Positions 35,726 through 45,203 of a stretch of DNA of 64,000 nucleotides are shown here, in pieces. This DNA is from Thalassotalea euphylliae. Lineage in GTDB: Bacteria > Pseudomonadota > Gammaproteobacteria > Enterobacterales > Alteromonadaceae. The stretch spans positions 1,922,001-1,986,000 of the forward strand of contig NZ_QUOV01000001.1 of the NCBI RefSeq assembly GCF_003390395.1. The letters run 5' to 3'. The notes beneath the pieces were generated by a model. It was given only the letters and a program-made list of their open reading frames with translations. It was not told the origin of the DNA and ran no database searches. How positions within the stretch are numbered: the first letter of the stretch is position 1; each line of letters opens with the position of its first letter. The translations under genes were made by a program, and so were the position numbers.

Positions 35726-37834
35726 TTACTTATCTGCTTGAATTGCCGTCAATGCGATGGTGTATACAATATCATCAACTAGCGCGCCACGAGATAAGTC
35801 GTTGACCGGCTTAGCCATACCTTGCAGCATTGGGCCAATACTGATCAAGTCAGCTGATCTTTGTACAGCTTTGTACGTCGTATTACCAGTGTTTAAATCT
35901 GGGAACACAAATACGGTTGCTTGACCGGCAACTGGACTGTTTGGTGCCTTTTTCTTGGCTACATTTTCCATAATTGCCGCATCGTATTGCAGTGGCCCAT
36001 CGATTATCAAGTCAGGTCGTTTTGTTTTAGCGATTTCTGTCGCTTTTGTTACTTTTTCAACATCAGCGCCAGAGCCCGAAGTACCTGTACTGTAACTGAT
36101 CATTGCAACTTTCGGCTCAATACCAAACTGCGCTGCAGAATCGGCAGATTGAATTGCAATATCAGCCAGTTGCTCAGCATCTGGATCTGGGTTAATCGCA
36201 CAATCGCCATACACCAGTACTTGATCAGGTAACAGCATAAAGAATACTGACGACACTAGGCTAGAGTCAGGTGCTGTTTTTACCAGTTGCAGTGCAGGGC
36301 GGATGGTATTAGCTGTCGTGTTCACGGCACCTGAAACCAGACCATCAACTTGACCAAGTTGTAGCATCATAGTGCCAAGTACAACGTTGTCTTGCAGCTT
36401 TTCACGTGCCACAACATCGGTCAAGCCTTTGTGCTTACGCAGTTCAACCATAGGGCCGACGTAGTTTTCGATGATCTCTTTTGGATCTGTGATAATCACG
36501 CCCGAAGATAGGGTGATACCTTGTTGCTCGGCTAAACGTAGAATTTCTTCTTTGTCGCCCAATAGCTGACAGCGGGCAATGTTGCGCTCTGCACAGATGG
36601 CAGCAGCTTTAATCGTACGAATGTCATTTCCTTCCGGTAAAACAATGAGCTTATCGGCATTACGCGCTAACACCGTTAGCTTGTGTCTGAAAGCTGGTGG
36701 TGAGAATTGACGGTTAACGGCTACGTTTTCAGTGAATTCGCCTACCCAGTCGTGATCAAGGTGATCGGCAACAAACTGCTTCACTTTGTCTTGGCGCTGA
36801 ACATCATCTTCTGGCATTTCTGGGTTAAAACTCATGATATAGCGAGAAGTTTGCCAGGTATCAGATTGCACTGAAAGCACAGGTAAACCAGCATCTAAGG
36901 CTTGCTGACAAAGCGCTTTTACATTGTCGTTTGGCACATAACCGTTAGTTAATAGTAGAGCGCCAACTTTAGTACCGTTTAACGCTGATAAACAAGTAGC
37001 AACGATAATATCAACGCGATCGCCCGGAGTAACAATGAGTCGACCGGCAGCTAAGTGACTGGTTAAGTTAGCAACTGAGCGGGCACAAAATGAAACGCTA
37101 CGAATTCGGCGGTGTTCGTAGTCACCTTCGTTGAGTACATCAGCACCTAAATAATCTGCAATATCTTTAACGCGTGGCGCGATTAAATCATGCTCCCAAG
37201 GAATGGTACCGAGTAATCGAAAACGTGCATCGTTAAAAATGCTAAGGTTTTGCCAACTGTCTAAATCAAGTGTTGGCTGAGCGTCGTGTTCTCGCGGCAG
37301 CAAACCATATTCGTCAGTATCTGGCGAATTGACTTTGTTAATGATACAGCCGACTAAGCGTTTACTTTTTAAACCACCATATGTTGCGGCAGAAACTTCA
37401 ATGCGATCTTCAAATTCTTCCAGTGAATCATTATCAGGTGACGCAACCAAGACCACATTAACCGATAGGGCTTGTGATACTTCGCGATTAAAGCGCGCGG
37501 CATAAGGTTGTCTGGTGGTGGGAATTAACCCTTCAACGATAACAATGTCGTACTCTTGCGTTAGCTTGCTGTAAGTTTCTACAATTTGCTCTAACACAAC
37601 TTCAAGATCGCCATCGCCCATTTTTTCTTCAACATAACTAATCGGTAAGCTAAGTGAATCTGGGTTGGCACTTTCTACTTTTCGGCCTCGGCGCACATTG
37701 CGCGCTGGCTGTGAAATAGGCTTGTAATGAACAACATTAAGGCCTTGCTGCTGACAAGCGTGATATAAACCGAGTACCACACTGCCAAGGCCAACACCAA
37801 AGCCAGCAGGGACTAACATAACTTGATGTGACAT
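35726..37834 (-). CDS. pta: Phosphate acetyltransferase
   Basis: 702 residues, the long form (714 in E. coli): an N-terminal P-loop-like domain (PAGFGVGLGSVVLGLY), a central DRTGG regulatory domain, and the C-terminal catalytic PTA domain ending in ...TIALTAIQA. It interconverts acetyl-CoA and acetyl phosphate, and works with AckA in acetate overflow. The N-terminal residue pattern differs from the usual GxxxGKT P-loop. It starts 3 bases after ackA's stop, so the two are an operon with their own terminator. Confidence 0.97.
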   Translation of the reverse strand: MSHQVMLVPAGFGVGLGSVVLGLYHACQQQGLNVVHYKPISQPARNVRRGRKVESANPDSLSLPISYVEEKMGDGDLEVVLEQIVETYSKLTQEYDIVIVEGLIPTTRQPYAARFNREVSQALSVNVVLVASPDNDSLEEFEDRIEVSAATYGGLKSKRLVGCIINKVNSPDTDEYGLLPREHDAQPTLDLDSWQNLSIFNDARFRLLGTIPWEHDLIAPRVKDIADYLGADVLNEGDYEHRRIRSVSFCARSVANLTSHLAAGRLIVTPGDRVDIIVATCLSALNGTKVGALLLTNGYVPNDNVKALCQQALDAGLPVLSVQSDTWQTSRYIMSFNPEMPEDDVQRQDKVKQFVADHLDHDWVGEFTENVAVNRQFSPPAFRHKLTVLARNADKLIVLPEGNDIRTIKAAAICAERNIARCQLLGDKEEILRLAEQQGITLSSGVIITDPKEIIENYVGPMVELRKHKGLTDVVAREKLQDNVVLGTMMLQLGQVDGLVSGAVNTTANTIRPALQLVKTAPDSSLVSSVFFMLLPDQVLVYGDCAINPDPDAEQLADIAIQSADSAAQFGIEPKVAMISYSTGTSGSGADVEKVTKATEIAKTKRPDLIIDGPLQYDAAIMENVAKKKAPNSPVAGQATVFVFPDLNTGNTTYKAVQRSADLISIGPMLQGMAKPVNDLSRGALVDDIVYTIALTAIQADK

Positions 37835-37837
37835 GAG

Positions 37838-39034
37838 TTATCCTTGAATTAATTGGTGAGTTTGATTGGCAATAACCCACTCTTCGTTAGTCGGCACAAC
37901 TAACACTGCAGGTGATTGAGCGGTAGCAATGTTAAGTGACTTTCCGCGAATGGCTTGGGCATTTAGCTCAGGGTCAATTGCTACACCAAGCACGGCGAGT
38001 TGTTTTACGATTTGTTCGCGCACGTAATCAGAATTTTCACCAATACCACCAGTGAATATAATACCGTCTAATTTCGATAAGCTTACCGTCATTGCGGCAA
38101 GTGACTTAGCAATAGTGAAACTGAATACATCTAAGGCCAGTTTTGCTTGCGGGTTGTTTTGTTCTAGCGCTTGCTCTTCAAGCGTACGGCAGTCGTTGCT
38201 AATGCCTGATAAGCCTAATAAGCCACTTTCTTTGTTAAGCATAGTATCAACTTGCTCAACCGTATAACCACAGTGTGTGGTCAGGTGGAAAATTACGCCA
38301 GGGTCGATATCACCACAGCGTGTACCCATAGTAACACCCGCTAGCGGCGTGAAGCCCATGCTAGTATCAACGCTTTGACCAGCTTCTATTGCAGCCAAAC
38401 TACAACCATTGCCTAAATGCACTGTGACTAAACTTAATGCTTCTATGTCTTTGTCTAACATGGTGGCTGCTTCGCGACTGACGAAGTAGTGGCTGGTGCC
38501 ATGGAAACCATATTTGCGAATGCTATGTTCTTTATACAACTGTTGTGGCACAGCATATAAAAAGGCTTTGTTTGGCATGGTTTGGTGGAATGCCGTGTCA
38601 AAGACCGCGACTTGTGGTAAATCAGCAAATGCCGCTAACGCCGCTTCAATACCTTGTATATTGGCAGGGTTATGAAGTGGTGCTAGATTGCTGAGACTTT
38701 TCAGTTGCGCCATGACTTCATCGTTAATCAAGGTTGGTTGATGATACATTTCACCACCGTGTACTACACGATGACCAATAGCGACTATGCTTTGAGTTAG
38801 GCTGTTCGTTTGTAAAAACTCGATTAATGCAGCTAATGCCGCTTGATGGTTGTATGGCGCTGCTAATGAAAGCGTTTGCTTTTCACCGTTAAACTTGATG
38901 GTAATTGAAGCATCACTAGCGCCTAGGCGTTGTGCTAAGCCAGAAAGCGACTCTTCTTTGGTTGCAACATCAATTAGTGCGAATTTTAATGAGGAACTGC
39001 CACAGTTAATGACAAGGATAGTTTGTTTAGTCAT
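37838..39034 (-). CDS. ackA: Acetate kinase
   Basis: 398 residues. It makes ATP and acetate from acetyl phosphate. The signature INCGSSSLKFAL, the RVVHGG motif, GTSHYFVS, and the nucleotide-binding TGGIGENS are intact. The ATG is preferred over the GTG two codons earlier. It leads the ackA-pta operon and is divergent from yfbV, as in E. coli. Confidence 0.97.
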   Translation of the reverse strand: MTKQTILVINCGSSSLKFALIDVATKEESLSGLAQRLGASDASITIKFNGEKQTLSLAAPYNHQAALAALIEFLQTNSLTQSIVAIGHRVVHGGEMYHQPTLINDEVMAQLKSLSNLAPLHNPANIQGIEAALAAFADLPQVAVFDTAFHQTMPNKAFLYAVPQQLYKEHSIRKYGFHGTSHYFVSREAATMLDKDIEALSLVTVHLGNGCSLAAIEAGQSVDTSMGFTPLAGVTMGTRCGDIDPGVIFHLTTHCGYTVEQVDTMLNKESGLLGLSGISNDCRTLEEQALEQNNPQAKLALDVFSFTIAKSLAAMTVSLSKLDGIIFTGGIGENSDYVREQIVKQLAVLGVAIDPELNAQAIRGKSLNIATAQSPAVLVVPTNEEWVIANQTHQLIQG

Positions 39035-39201
39035 AGCCACTCAAATTTGGTTGTTTGTCTAATAGCGTAATAAGGTTAGTCTATTTTGCCAAAATACAGT
39101 TTAAGTATTTGCTCTAATTATACTATGTGTGATTTACAATTAGAAATCCGATTACTCTTTTTTACTGTTTTTTACTAAAGGTATGGTTTACATTTAAAGC
39201 T

Positions 39202-39627
39202 ATGAAATTAAGTGTCTCTGCATTAATCAAACTGGGTTATCAATACATGGAGCTTTGGCCAAAAAGGCCGGAGTTGGCTCAGTACTTTGCTGAATATAAA
39301 ACGGTACGATTTGCTCGCTTGGTGGTTAACTATGCCCCAGGTTTGGCGGTGTTGTCGTTGATTTTGCAATTGGGCCTACAACCCACAAATGGCTTAGTGA
39401 TGGGCTTGTTTTACTTTATTCTGTTATTGTCTATGCCAGTTCAGGCTATGGTTATGCTAGGCGTAAATGCCGATAAAGCGCTACCACCATCGCTTGCCGC
39501 TTGGTATAAGCAAGGGGTTGCTCGCTATAATCAGCAGGGCGGCTCAATAAAGCTTTCGGTGAACAAACCTAAATACCTTGATTTAGCCAAGCTATTAAAT
39601 ATGACCTATCAGCAAGCTAAAAAGTAG
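39202..39627 (+). CDS. yfbV: YfbV (DUF412) inner-membrane protein
   Basis: 141 residues with two membrane segments (about 45-65 and 70-90). The opening GYQYMELWPKRPELAQYFAEYK is the family signature. YfbV in E. coli affects macrodomain organisation of the chromosome. It is divergent from ackA, the same place as in enterobacteria. The last third is amphipathic and cytoplasmic. Confidence 0.93.
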   Translation: MKLSVSALIKLGYQYMELWPKRPELAQYFAEYKTVRFARLVVNYAPGLAVLSLILQLGLQPTNGLVMGLFYFILLLSMPVQAMVMLGVNADKALPPSLAAWYKQGVARYNQQGGSIKLSVNKPKYLDLAKLLNMTYQQAKK

Positions 39628-39660
39628 TATTGCTGATAGGTGCTCACTGTAGCTATTCCC

Positions 39661-40500
39661 TTATTCCTTAACTTCTTTTAGTCCTTTAGTTTTTTGATAA
39701 AGCTTGATCAGAAAATCTGCTTGGCAGGTAAAGTCTACTTGTTTAGCTAACCACTCTTTGACCTGCTCACTGGCTTTGAATGCAAATGGTGTCATTGACA
39801 ATAGGTTCAAACAATCTTCGCCAGTGGCTAATGTCATTGGATAACTCAATTGCCATTCATCGACTAGCGTTAATTCGGTAATTGGTTGCCTAGTTTCGTC
39901 GTGCGGCAACGCTTGTTGATAAACTTGCTGTTTTAGCTCGGCTAGGTGATTAGCTCCTGGAGTTACTGTGATCAGGTAGCCTTGATCAGCTAATACACGG
40001 GTAAATTCTGGCTCTAGAATTGGCGCGTAAATTGAAACAATCCAATCAAAGAAGCTATCTGCAAATGATAACTTGGACAAGGTGCCCACGCTAAAGTGAC
40101 AATCGCGATATTTTTTACCGGCCTTTTTGATGGCCTCCTTGGCAATATCCACACCATAAACTTGATTGTACTCTTGCTTATGTTGGTGAGTGTAATAACC
40201 TTCACCGCAGCCAGCGTCTAGCAGTTTACCTGTGACCAGACCAAACTCCTGATATTTTGCGACAAGACATTCAATTAGCGGTTGATAGTAGCTTTTTTCT
40301 AGAAAAGCACGGCGGGCATTTACCATGGCTTTATTGTCGCCCGGGTTTTTAGAGTGCTTGAATTGAACGGGCAACAAGTTGACGTAGTTTTCTTTCGCCA
40401 AGTCAAAACAATGGTTTTGCTCACAGCGGTAAATGCTATTTGTCAAAGCCAAAGGACTTTGACAAATAGGGCAGCTATATTCGGCAACACTTACTGACAT
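39661..40500 (-). CDS. rlmA: 23S rRNA (guanine-N1)-methyltransferase RlmA
   Basis: 279 residues. An N-terminal zinc site (YSCPICQSPL...YRCEQNHCFD) precedes an S-adenosylmethionine domain with LLDAGCGEGYYT. It methylates G745 of 23S rRNA, as E. coli RrmA/RlmA does. The KENYVNLLPVQFKHSKNPGDN motif is family-specific. It begins 13 bases after the xthA stop, in a two-gene unit. Confidence 0.92.
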   Translation of the reverse strand: MSVSVAEYSCPICQSPLALTNSIYRCEQNHCFDLAKENYVNLLPVQFKHSKNPGDNKAMVNARRAFLEKSYYQPLIECLVAKYQEFGLVTGKLLDAGCGEGYYTHQHKQEYNQVYGVDIAKEAIKKAGKKYRDCHFSVGTLSKLSFADSFFDWIVSIYAPILEPEFTRVLADQGYLITVTPGANHLAELKQQVYQQALPHDETRQPITELTLVDEWQLSYPMTLATGEDCLNLLSMTPFAFKASEQVKEWLAKQVDFTCQADFLIKLYQKTKGLKEVKE

Positions 40501-40513
40501 TGCTTACTCGCGG

Positions 40514-41320
40514 CTACTTAAATGTTGACCAAATCGGCGCATGATCTGAAGGTTTCTCAATACCGCGCAGTTCATAATCAACGTCAGATTCAACACAAGT
40601 TTTGGCTAGTGCAGAAGTTGCTAGCACAACATCAATACGCAGACCGCGATTGTCGTCAAACCCTTTTGAGCGATAATCGAACCAAGAGTAACGCTCTGTT
40701 TTTTCTGGGTGTAATTCACGGAATGTATCTTTAAAGCCCCAATCCAATAGCGTTGCTAACCACTCACGCTCTTCTGGCTGGAAGCTACACTTACCTGTTT
40801 TTAACCAGCGTTTACGATTCACTTCGCCGATGCCGATGTCTAAATCAATCGGAGAAATATTAATGTCACCCATAATCACGATGTTTTCGTCAGGTGTGTG
40901 GTGCTCGTTTAAATAGGTCATTAGATCTTTGTAGAATTGGCGCTTATACGGGAATTTAGTTTCGTGGCTAATATTGTCACCCTGCGGGAAATAACCGTTT
41001 AGCACGGTAACTTTTTCACCGGCGCTATTTGTGGTTTCTACCATTATCATGCGACGTTGTGCTTCTTCCGTATCGGTTGGGAAGCCTTTTATCACTTTAT
41101 CTGCTGGCTTTTTACATAGCATAGCAACACCGTAATGGGCTTTTTGACCATGAAAATAAACGTGATAACCCATGGCCTCGACATCTGCTAAAGGAAAGGC
41201 CTCGTCATGCACCTTAATTTCTTGTAAGCCAATAATATCAGGCTGGTGCTTGTCTATTACCGCTTGTAGTTGATGAAGTCTGGCACGTAGGCCATTGATG
41301 TTAAAAGAGATTATTTTCAT
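40514..41320 (-). CDS. xthA: Exonuclease III
   Basis: 268 residues, standard size. A class II AP endonuclease and 3'-phosphatase for base-excision repair. The [11 protein letters not shown] opening, LQEIKVHD (catalytic Glu), [16 protein letters not shown] (catalytic Asp/Asn) and the SDHAPIW end with the catalytic His are intact. Cotranscribed with rlmA downstream. Confidence 0.96.
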   Translation of the reverse strand: MKIISFNINGLRARLHQLQAVIDKHQPDIIGLQEIKVHDEAFPLADVEAMGYHVYFHGQKAHYGVAMLCKKPADKVIKGFPTDTEEAQRRMIMVETTNSAGEKVTVLNGYFPQGDNISHETKFPYKRQFYKDLMTYLNEHHTPDENIVIMGDINISPIDLDIGIGEVNRKRWLKTGKCSFQPEEREWLATLLDWGFKDTFRELHPEKTERYSWFDYRSKGFDDNRGLRIDVVLATSALAKTCVESDVDYELRGIEKPSDHAPIWSTFK

Positions 41321-41882
41321 GGTTAGCTATCTACTTAAGTCACTTGGGCTGATTTACAAATGCTTGGCACATTGTTAGTGCCTCATAAATTTATGGATGA
41401 TTTGCCAAACCACGCGCCAAAATTGGAATGTAGGGTATTAGAAAACAATTGTTTACTGATGGCAACGACTGCTTGCTAGATTTAATTGTGACTAATGAGT
41501 AATTATGATGAATGAGAAGTAGCTCAGTAGTGGTTGATTTTACCAACTCGCTGAGGGCGTCACGCCAACATAAAACTAATGGCAAAGTTGACCACTTTTG
41601 GGGCTTGAGGCATTAAAAATTAGATTTTAGATTAATCTATTTTTAACAACTTTATAGCATTTTGTAACTTAATGTAGCTATCGGGTAACACCTTGTAGTT
41701 TAAGTTGTTATCTCGGTATAAGTTATTTATGGTTAAGCACAGTCAAGACAATAAAAACGGCAGTATATTGCAGGCTAAGTTGGTAAAAAAAGCCAGATAA
41801 CACATGCAATTATTGCGATAAATAGGCAAGATTATGGACTGTTAACGAAAAATAACGGTTTATAACAACGATTGGAGTGAAA
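41321..41882. other. Regulatory spacer upstream of the response regulator
   Basis: About 560 bases with no credible gene. It contains a 12-bp palindrome (TAGATTAATCTA, 41628-41639), a short stem GGCAC/GTGCC (41366-41382), and the RstA-like box described separately. The promoter for the two-component genes must be here. Confidence 0.5.
41663..41676 (+). promoter_or_regulatory. RstA-box-like sequence
   Basis: TGTAACTTAATGTA matches the reverse complement of the E. coli RstA consensus (TACATNTNGTTACA) at 11 of 12 defined positions. It lies about 210 bases upstream of the response regulator start, which points to autoregulation. Confidence 0.55.
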
Positions 41883-42599
41883 ATGTCAGATAACATGTCA
41901 TCGGTAAAAAAAATACTTTTGGTGGAAGATGACCGCCAACTATCTGATCTAGTAACAGATTTTTTAACGACTGAGGGTTTTCATGTAAAGCAAGAGTTCC
42001 GTGGCGACACTGCTGCGAAACGCGTTGAAAGTTTTACACCAGATTTGATTATTCTCGACGTTATGTTGCCTGGCAAAGACGGCTTTGCTGTTTGTCGTGA
42101 TGTAAGAGCAACTTATAACGGACCGATTTTGATGCTTACAGCCAAGGGAACTGATTTTGATCAGGTACTTGGTTTAGAAATTGGTGCTGATGACTATGTA
42201 ATTAAGCCTGTAGAGCCACGTGTTTTACTGGCAAGAGTGAATGCTTTATTGCGTCGTGGTGAACTGGCAACAGATACCAAAGACAAAGAAGTGTTGAACA
42301 TTGGTGAGCTATACATTAACCGTGGTTCAAGGCAAGTGACCTTGCACGAAGAAAGTATTGAGCTGACTAGTCAAGAGTTTGATTTATTGTGGTTACTTGC
42401 AAGCCGAGCTGGAGAAGTACAAAACCGTGACTATATATACAAAGCCGTTGTTGGCCGCGAGTATGACGGTATGGACCGAAGCGTTGATGTACGCATTTCT
42501 CGCCTTCGTAAAAAACTACACGATAGCAACGACACACCATTTCGTATCAAAACTATCTGGGGTCAAGGCTACTTATTCGTTCCTGATGCATGGAACTAG
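41883..42599 (+). CDS. RstA-like response regulator (OmpR/PhoB family)
   Basis: 238 residues: receiver domain (ILLVEDDRQLSDL, phospho-Asp in LIILDVMLPGKDG, conserved TAKGTDFDQVLGLEIGADDY and KPVEPRVL with the Lys) and a winged-helix OmpR domain (SRQVTLHEESIELTSQEFDLL, ending RTIWGQGYLFVPDAW-like). The start ATG has ggag 8 bases upstream; a GTG two codons earlier is less likely. It is the partner of the histidine kinase 76 bases downstream. Resemblance to RstA is by architecture and the kinase's partner. Confidence 0.88.
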   Translation: MSDNMSSVKKILLVEDDRQLSDLVTDFLTTEGFHVKQEFRGDTAAKRVESFTPDLIILDVMLPGKDGFAVCRDVRATYNGPILMLTAKGTDFDQVLGLEIGADDYVIKPVEPRVLLARVNALLRRGELATDTKDKEVLNIGELYINRGSRQVTLHEESIELTSQEFDLLWLLASRAGEVQNRDYIYKAVVGREYDGMDRSVDVRISRLRKKLHDSNDTPFRIKTIWGQGYLFVPDAWN

Positions 42600-42615
42600 C
42601 ATTCCCTTCAATTTT

Positions 42616-42646
42616 CGCATGGCAGGCAATAATAGCTCGCCATGCG
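42616..42646 (+). repeat. Inverted repeat between the response regulator and kinase genes
   Basis: A perfect 8-bp inverted repeat, CGCATGGC and GCCATGCG, with a 15-base loop, lies 30 bases before the kinase start. There is no T-run, so it is not a standard terminator. It could form an RNA hairpin that lowers kinase expression relative to the regulator, or protect the upstream message. Confidence 0.65.
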
Positions 42647-42675
42647 CAGCCAGCATTGTGAAAACCCCGTATTAA

Positions 42676-43977
42676 ATGAAAACTTTTGTCAAAATAGGGC
42701 GCTCGTTTCTCAGCCTATACTTCCTGATTACCTTAACTTTTATTGTTGCCTCTTGGTTGCTGGATGAAGTGTGGAACTCGTATATGGAGCAAGATATTGA
42801 GTCCTACACTGGCTACAAAACTATGTTGCATGCGATTGGCGATTATGTCACCAATCATCCACAAGAAGAGTGGCAACAAGTCGTTGAAAATGCGGCGACT
42901 CGCTATCATTTACCGCTTTCGTTAGTAAAAATTTCTGATATTGAATCGCAAGGTATAGCCGGTGAGCGACGTTTGCTCGGTGCTGGCAATACTTATGTAT
43001 ACATTGAAAAAGACACGGTTTCGCTACATCACTTAATCGCGGGCTCTGAATTTGTGATCACGTTAGGGCCAACAGAGATGCCAACGAGGCCGAGAGCCGA
43101 AACCATGGTTCGAGTTTTAGTGCTGATAGCCTTGGCTGTGATGATTCTCGTGTGGCTGTGGCCAATCTCTAGAGATCTACACGCGCTTCGTAAAGTGACT
43201 AAAGAGTTTGGTACTGAGCATTTTGATGTTCGCGCCCAAAAACCTAAGTCCATTATGATGGCAGGGCTAGTTCATGGTTTTAACGCCATGGCGGAGCGCA
43301 TTAAAGATTTGGTTGATGCGCATAAAGAGTTAACGACGGCAATGTCGCATGAGCTAAGAACGCCGCTAGCACGCAGTAAATTTGCATTACAAATGCTAAG
43401 TCATGCTAGTGACGAAACAAAACGACAAAAATATGTAAAGCAGATATGCGGTGACATTAACGAGCTTGAGAGTTTAGTAAATGAGCTGCTTGAATACGCC
43501 TCCCTTGAAGATGACAAACCTAAATTAAACTTTGGTGAGCATAACCTTGACGATATTATCAGTCGGCAGATAGGGCTTGTCGGTGGCCAATGCGTGCAAG
43601 TGAGCTACAACGCACCTGATATCCCAGTTATAGCCGATTGTGATCGTCTATACATTGAACGAGCATTGAGTAATTACATTTCTAATGCCATTAAATACGG
43701 TGATGGCCTTGTGGTTATTTCGTGTGAAACAAAGGAACAAGACTGCGTTATCAAAGTAGAAGACAATGGTAATGGTGTCGATACTTGCATTGAAAATACC
43801 TTGTTTGATGCATTCTCTCGCGCAGATGACAGCCGAAATAAGGAAACTGGTGGTTTTGGCTTGGGACTTGCGATTGTTAAGCGTGTGCTTGAGTGGCACG
43901 GTGGTCGTGTGTATACAGAGAAGAGTCGCCTAGGTGGTGCTTGCTTCGTAATGCAATGGCCAATAAAAGGCCAATAG
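42676..43977 (+). CDS. RstB-like sensor histidine kinase
   Basis: 433 residues. Two membrane segments (about 10-30 and 150-170) flank a small periplasmic domain of about 120 residues, then HAMP, a HisKA domain (TAMSHELRTPLARSKFAL, phospho-His), and HATPase_c (NYISNAIKYG N-box, VEDNGNGVD, GFGLGLAIVKR). The short periplasmic domain, the RTPLARSKFALQM motif and the arrangement with the regulator resemble E. coli RstB, which senses via a PhoQ/acid route. The ligand is unknown. The Shine-Dalgarno is weak, which fits the hairpin upstream. Confidence 0.85.
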   Translation: MKTFVKIGRSFLSLYFLITLTFIVASWLLDEVWNSYMEQDIESYTGYKTMLHAIGDYVTNHPQEEWQQVVENAATRYHLPLSLVKISDIESQGIAGERRLLGAGNTYVYIEKDTVSLHHLIAGSEFVITLGPTEMPTRPRAETMVRVLVLIALAVMILVWLWPISRDLHALRKVTKEFGTEHFDVRAQKPKSIMMAGLVHGFNAMAERIKDLVDAHKELTTAMSHELRTPLARSKFALQMLSHASDETKRQKYVKQICGDINELESLVNELLEYASLEDDKPKLNFGEHNLDDIISRQIGLVGGQCVQVSYNAPDIPVIADCDRLYIERALSNYISNAIKYGDGLVVISCETKEQDCVIKVEDNGNGVDTCIENTLFDAFSRADDSRNKETGGFGLGLAIVKRVLEWHGGRVYTEKSRLGGACFVMQWPIKGQ

Positions 43978-44286
43978 CTTCCTTTTACAGCCTCAATAGC
44001 CTCACTAAGGCAAAAAATTAACAATTTGGGCAATAGGCGAATATCACTTGAAACCCATATTAAATTTTAGATTAAGTTTTAGTGTGCTCGCCTGCTACTA
44101 TCTTTCGTTTAATTTTTTGCGTTAGCGATTAATCGCTAACTTGAGGTTGAAAATCACACTGATTGCTTCAGTGCCTAATGACTAATTCGGTCTATATTTA
44201 TTCGGTATGTTCACCCTTTGAACAGTTAACTAAAACTTCCCACTTATTTGACAATTTTTTCTAAAGGTTAAGCAATCCGCGCCGAT
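43978..44286. other. Intergenic region after the kinase gene
   Basis: About 310 bases. It contains a perfect 20-bp palindrome at 44121-44140 and otherwise AT-rich DNA. No gene is convincing, and there is no evident terminator for the kinase gene. Confidence 0.5.
44121..44140. repeat. Perfect 20-bp palindrome
   Basis: GTTAGCGATTAATCGCTAAC is a perfect palindrome with no loop. A T-run precedes it but does not follow it, so it is not a rightward terminator, and read leftward it is followed by A's. A dimeric regulator's operator is the most natural explanation. Confidence 0.6.
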
Positions 44287-44901
44287 ATGTTAGTTGTTCC
44301 ACTAGCAGTATTATTGGCAGCAAACCCTTTGATAGAAAACATCCATCTTCAACATGAGCACCAACTTGGTGAATCGCTAAATAAATGCGTTCATCATGAA
44401 AGACGTGCTGATTTTTCGTTGATGCTCGCGATGTTAAATGATGATGTACGTCAGCAAAGCCAGTTTCTTATGCCAAAAACTGAGCAAAGCGTCGCTGAAA
44501 TCACTGATGCGCGTTTACGTGCTGAACTAGAACTTCCAAAACCTGCTTTATTAGGCATAACTAACAGCAATCAAATCGCTCAATATGATCAAGCGGCACT
44601 GGCTGAGCAAGACTTAATGGCGTCCATTAAATTGAGTGATGCACTTAACCCTAAGCCAATTAGCTTTCGCGATAATAAACATCATCTACCGACACATGTT
44701 GTTGGTAATACGAGTATTCATTGCCAAACTCGCAGTCTTTCTGGTTCAGAGGAGTTGGCAGGCACCAAAGAAAGTACCGTTTCTGAACCACAAGAGTCAT
44801 CACCTAAACGTATGCAGCTTGATGCAAAAGGTTGGTTGAAATCGATTCAACATTCCTTAATTAAAACAGAGCAGCCGCTAATTACCGAGCAATTTGCCTA
44901 G
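44287..44901 (+). CDS. Hypothetical protein of unknown family
   Basis: 204 residues with a hydrophobic start (MLVVPLAVLLAANPL), then a polar, Gln/Ser/Glu-rich body. The first 15 residues could be a short membrane or signal segment, but there is no clear cleavage site. No conserved motif is visible. Homology would be needed to say whether it is real; the codon use resembles its neighbours and the frame is open for over 600 bases. The gene is about 310 bases after the kinase gene and is convergent with the ychJ-type gene. Confidence 0.5.
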   Translation: MLVVPLAVLLAANPLIENIHLQHEHQLGESLNKCVHHERRADFSLMLAMLNDDVRQQSQFLMPKTEQSVAEITDARLRAELELPKPALLGITNSNQIAQYDQAALAEQDLMASIKLSDALNPKPISFRDNKHHLPTHVVGNTSIHCQTRSLSGSEELAGTKESTVSEPQESSPKRMQLDAKGWLKSIQHSLIKTEQPLITEQFA

Positions 44902-45203
44902 TCACTTACTTGGCAACTCTTCTGCTTTTTAAATCTCTTTTTAATGCAAATTTCAATAAATACTTGATTATTCTGGCTGGTTAAAACGCTTATAAACTGC
45001 GTTGATATTTTTGAGATTAGCGCAATTACTAACCTCAAAATGACGCCTTGCCAACATGGATGCAGTTACTTAGGTTTTGCTTGGAGCATAAAACTTGTGT
45101 TTATGAATCTTTTTTCTGCGCCACAATTAACCAATCTATTTGTTCGATTAATGTAATTCAAAGAGTAGATTGTAGTTTCTGGTGGGGCTTTGTTAATGAC
45201 TAG
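44902..45203. other. Intergenic region between convergent genes
   Basis: About 300 bases, AT-rich, between the unknown gene and the ychJ-type gene. I see no credible gene, terminator, or repeat in it. Confidence 0.4.

Noticed and set aside
41391..41585. A 64-codon leftward frame in the spacer before the response regulator
   Set aside because: No ribosome site, no known motif, and it sits in a regulatory spacer between divergent transcripts.
44121..44140. The 20-bp palindrome as a transcription terminator
   Set aside because: It has no loop and no T-run in the direction of either neighbour.
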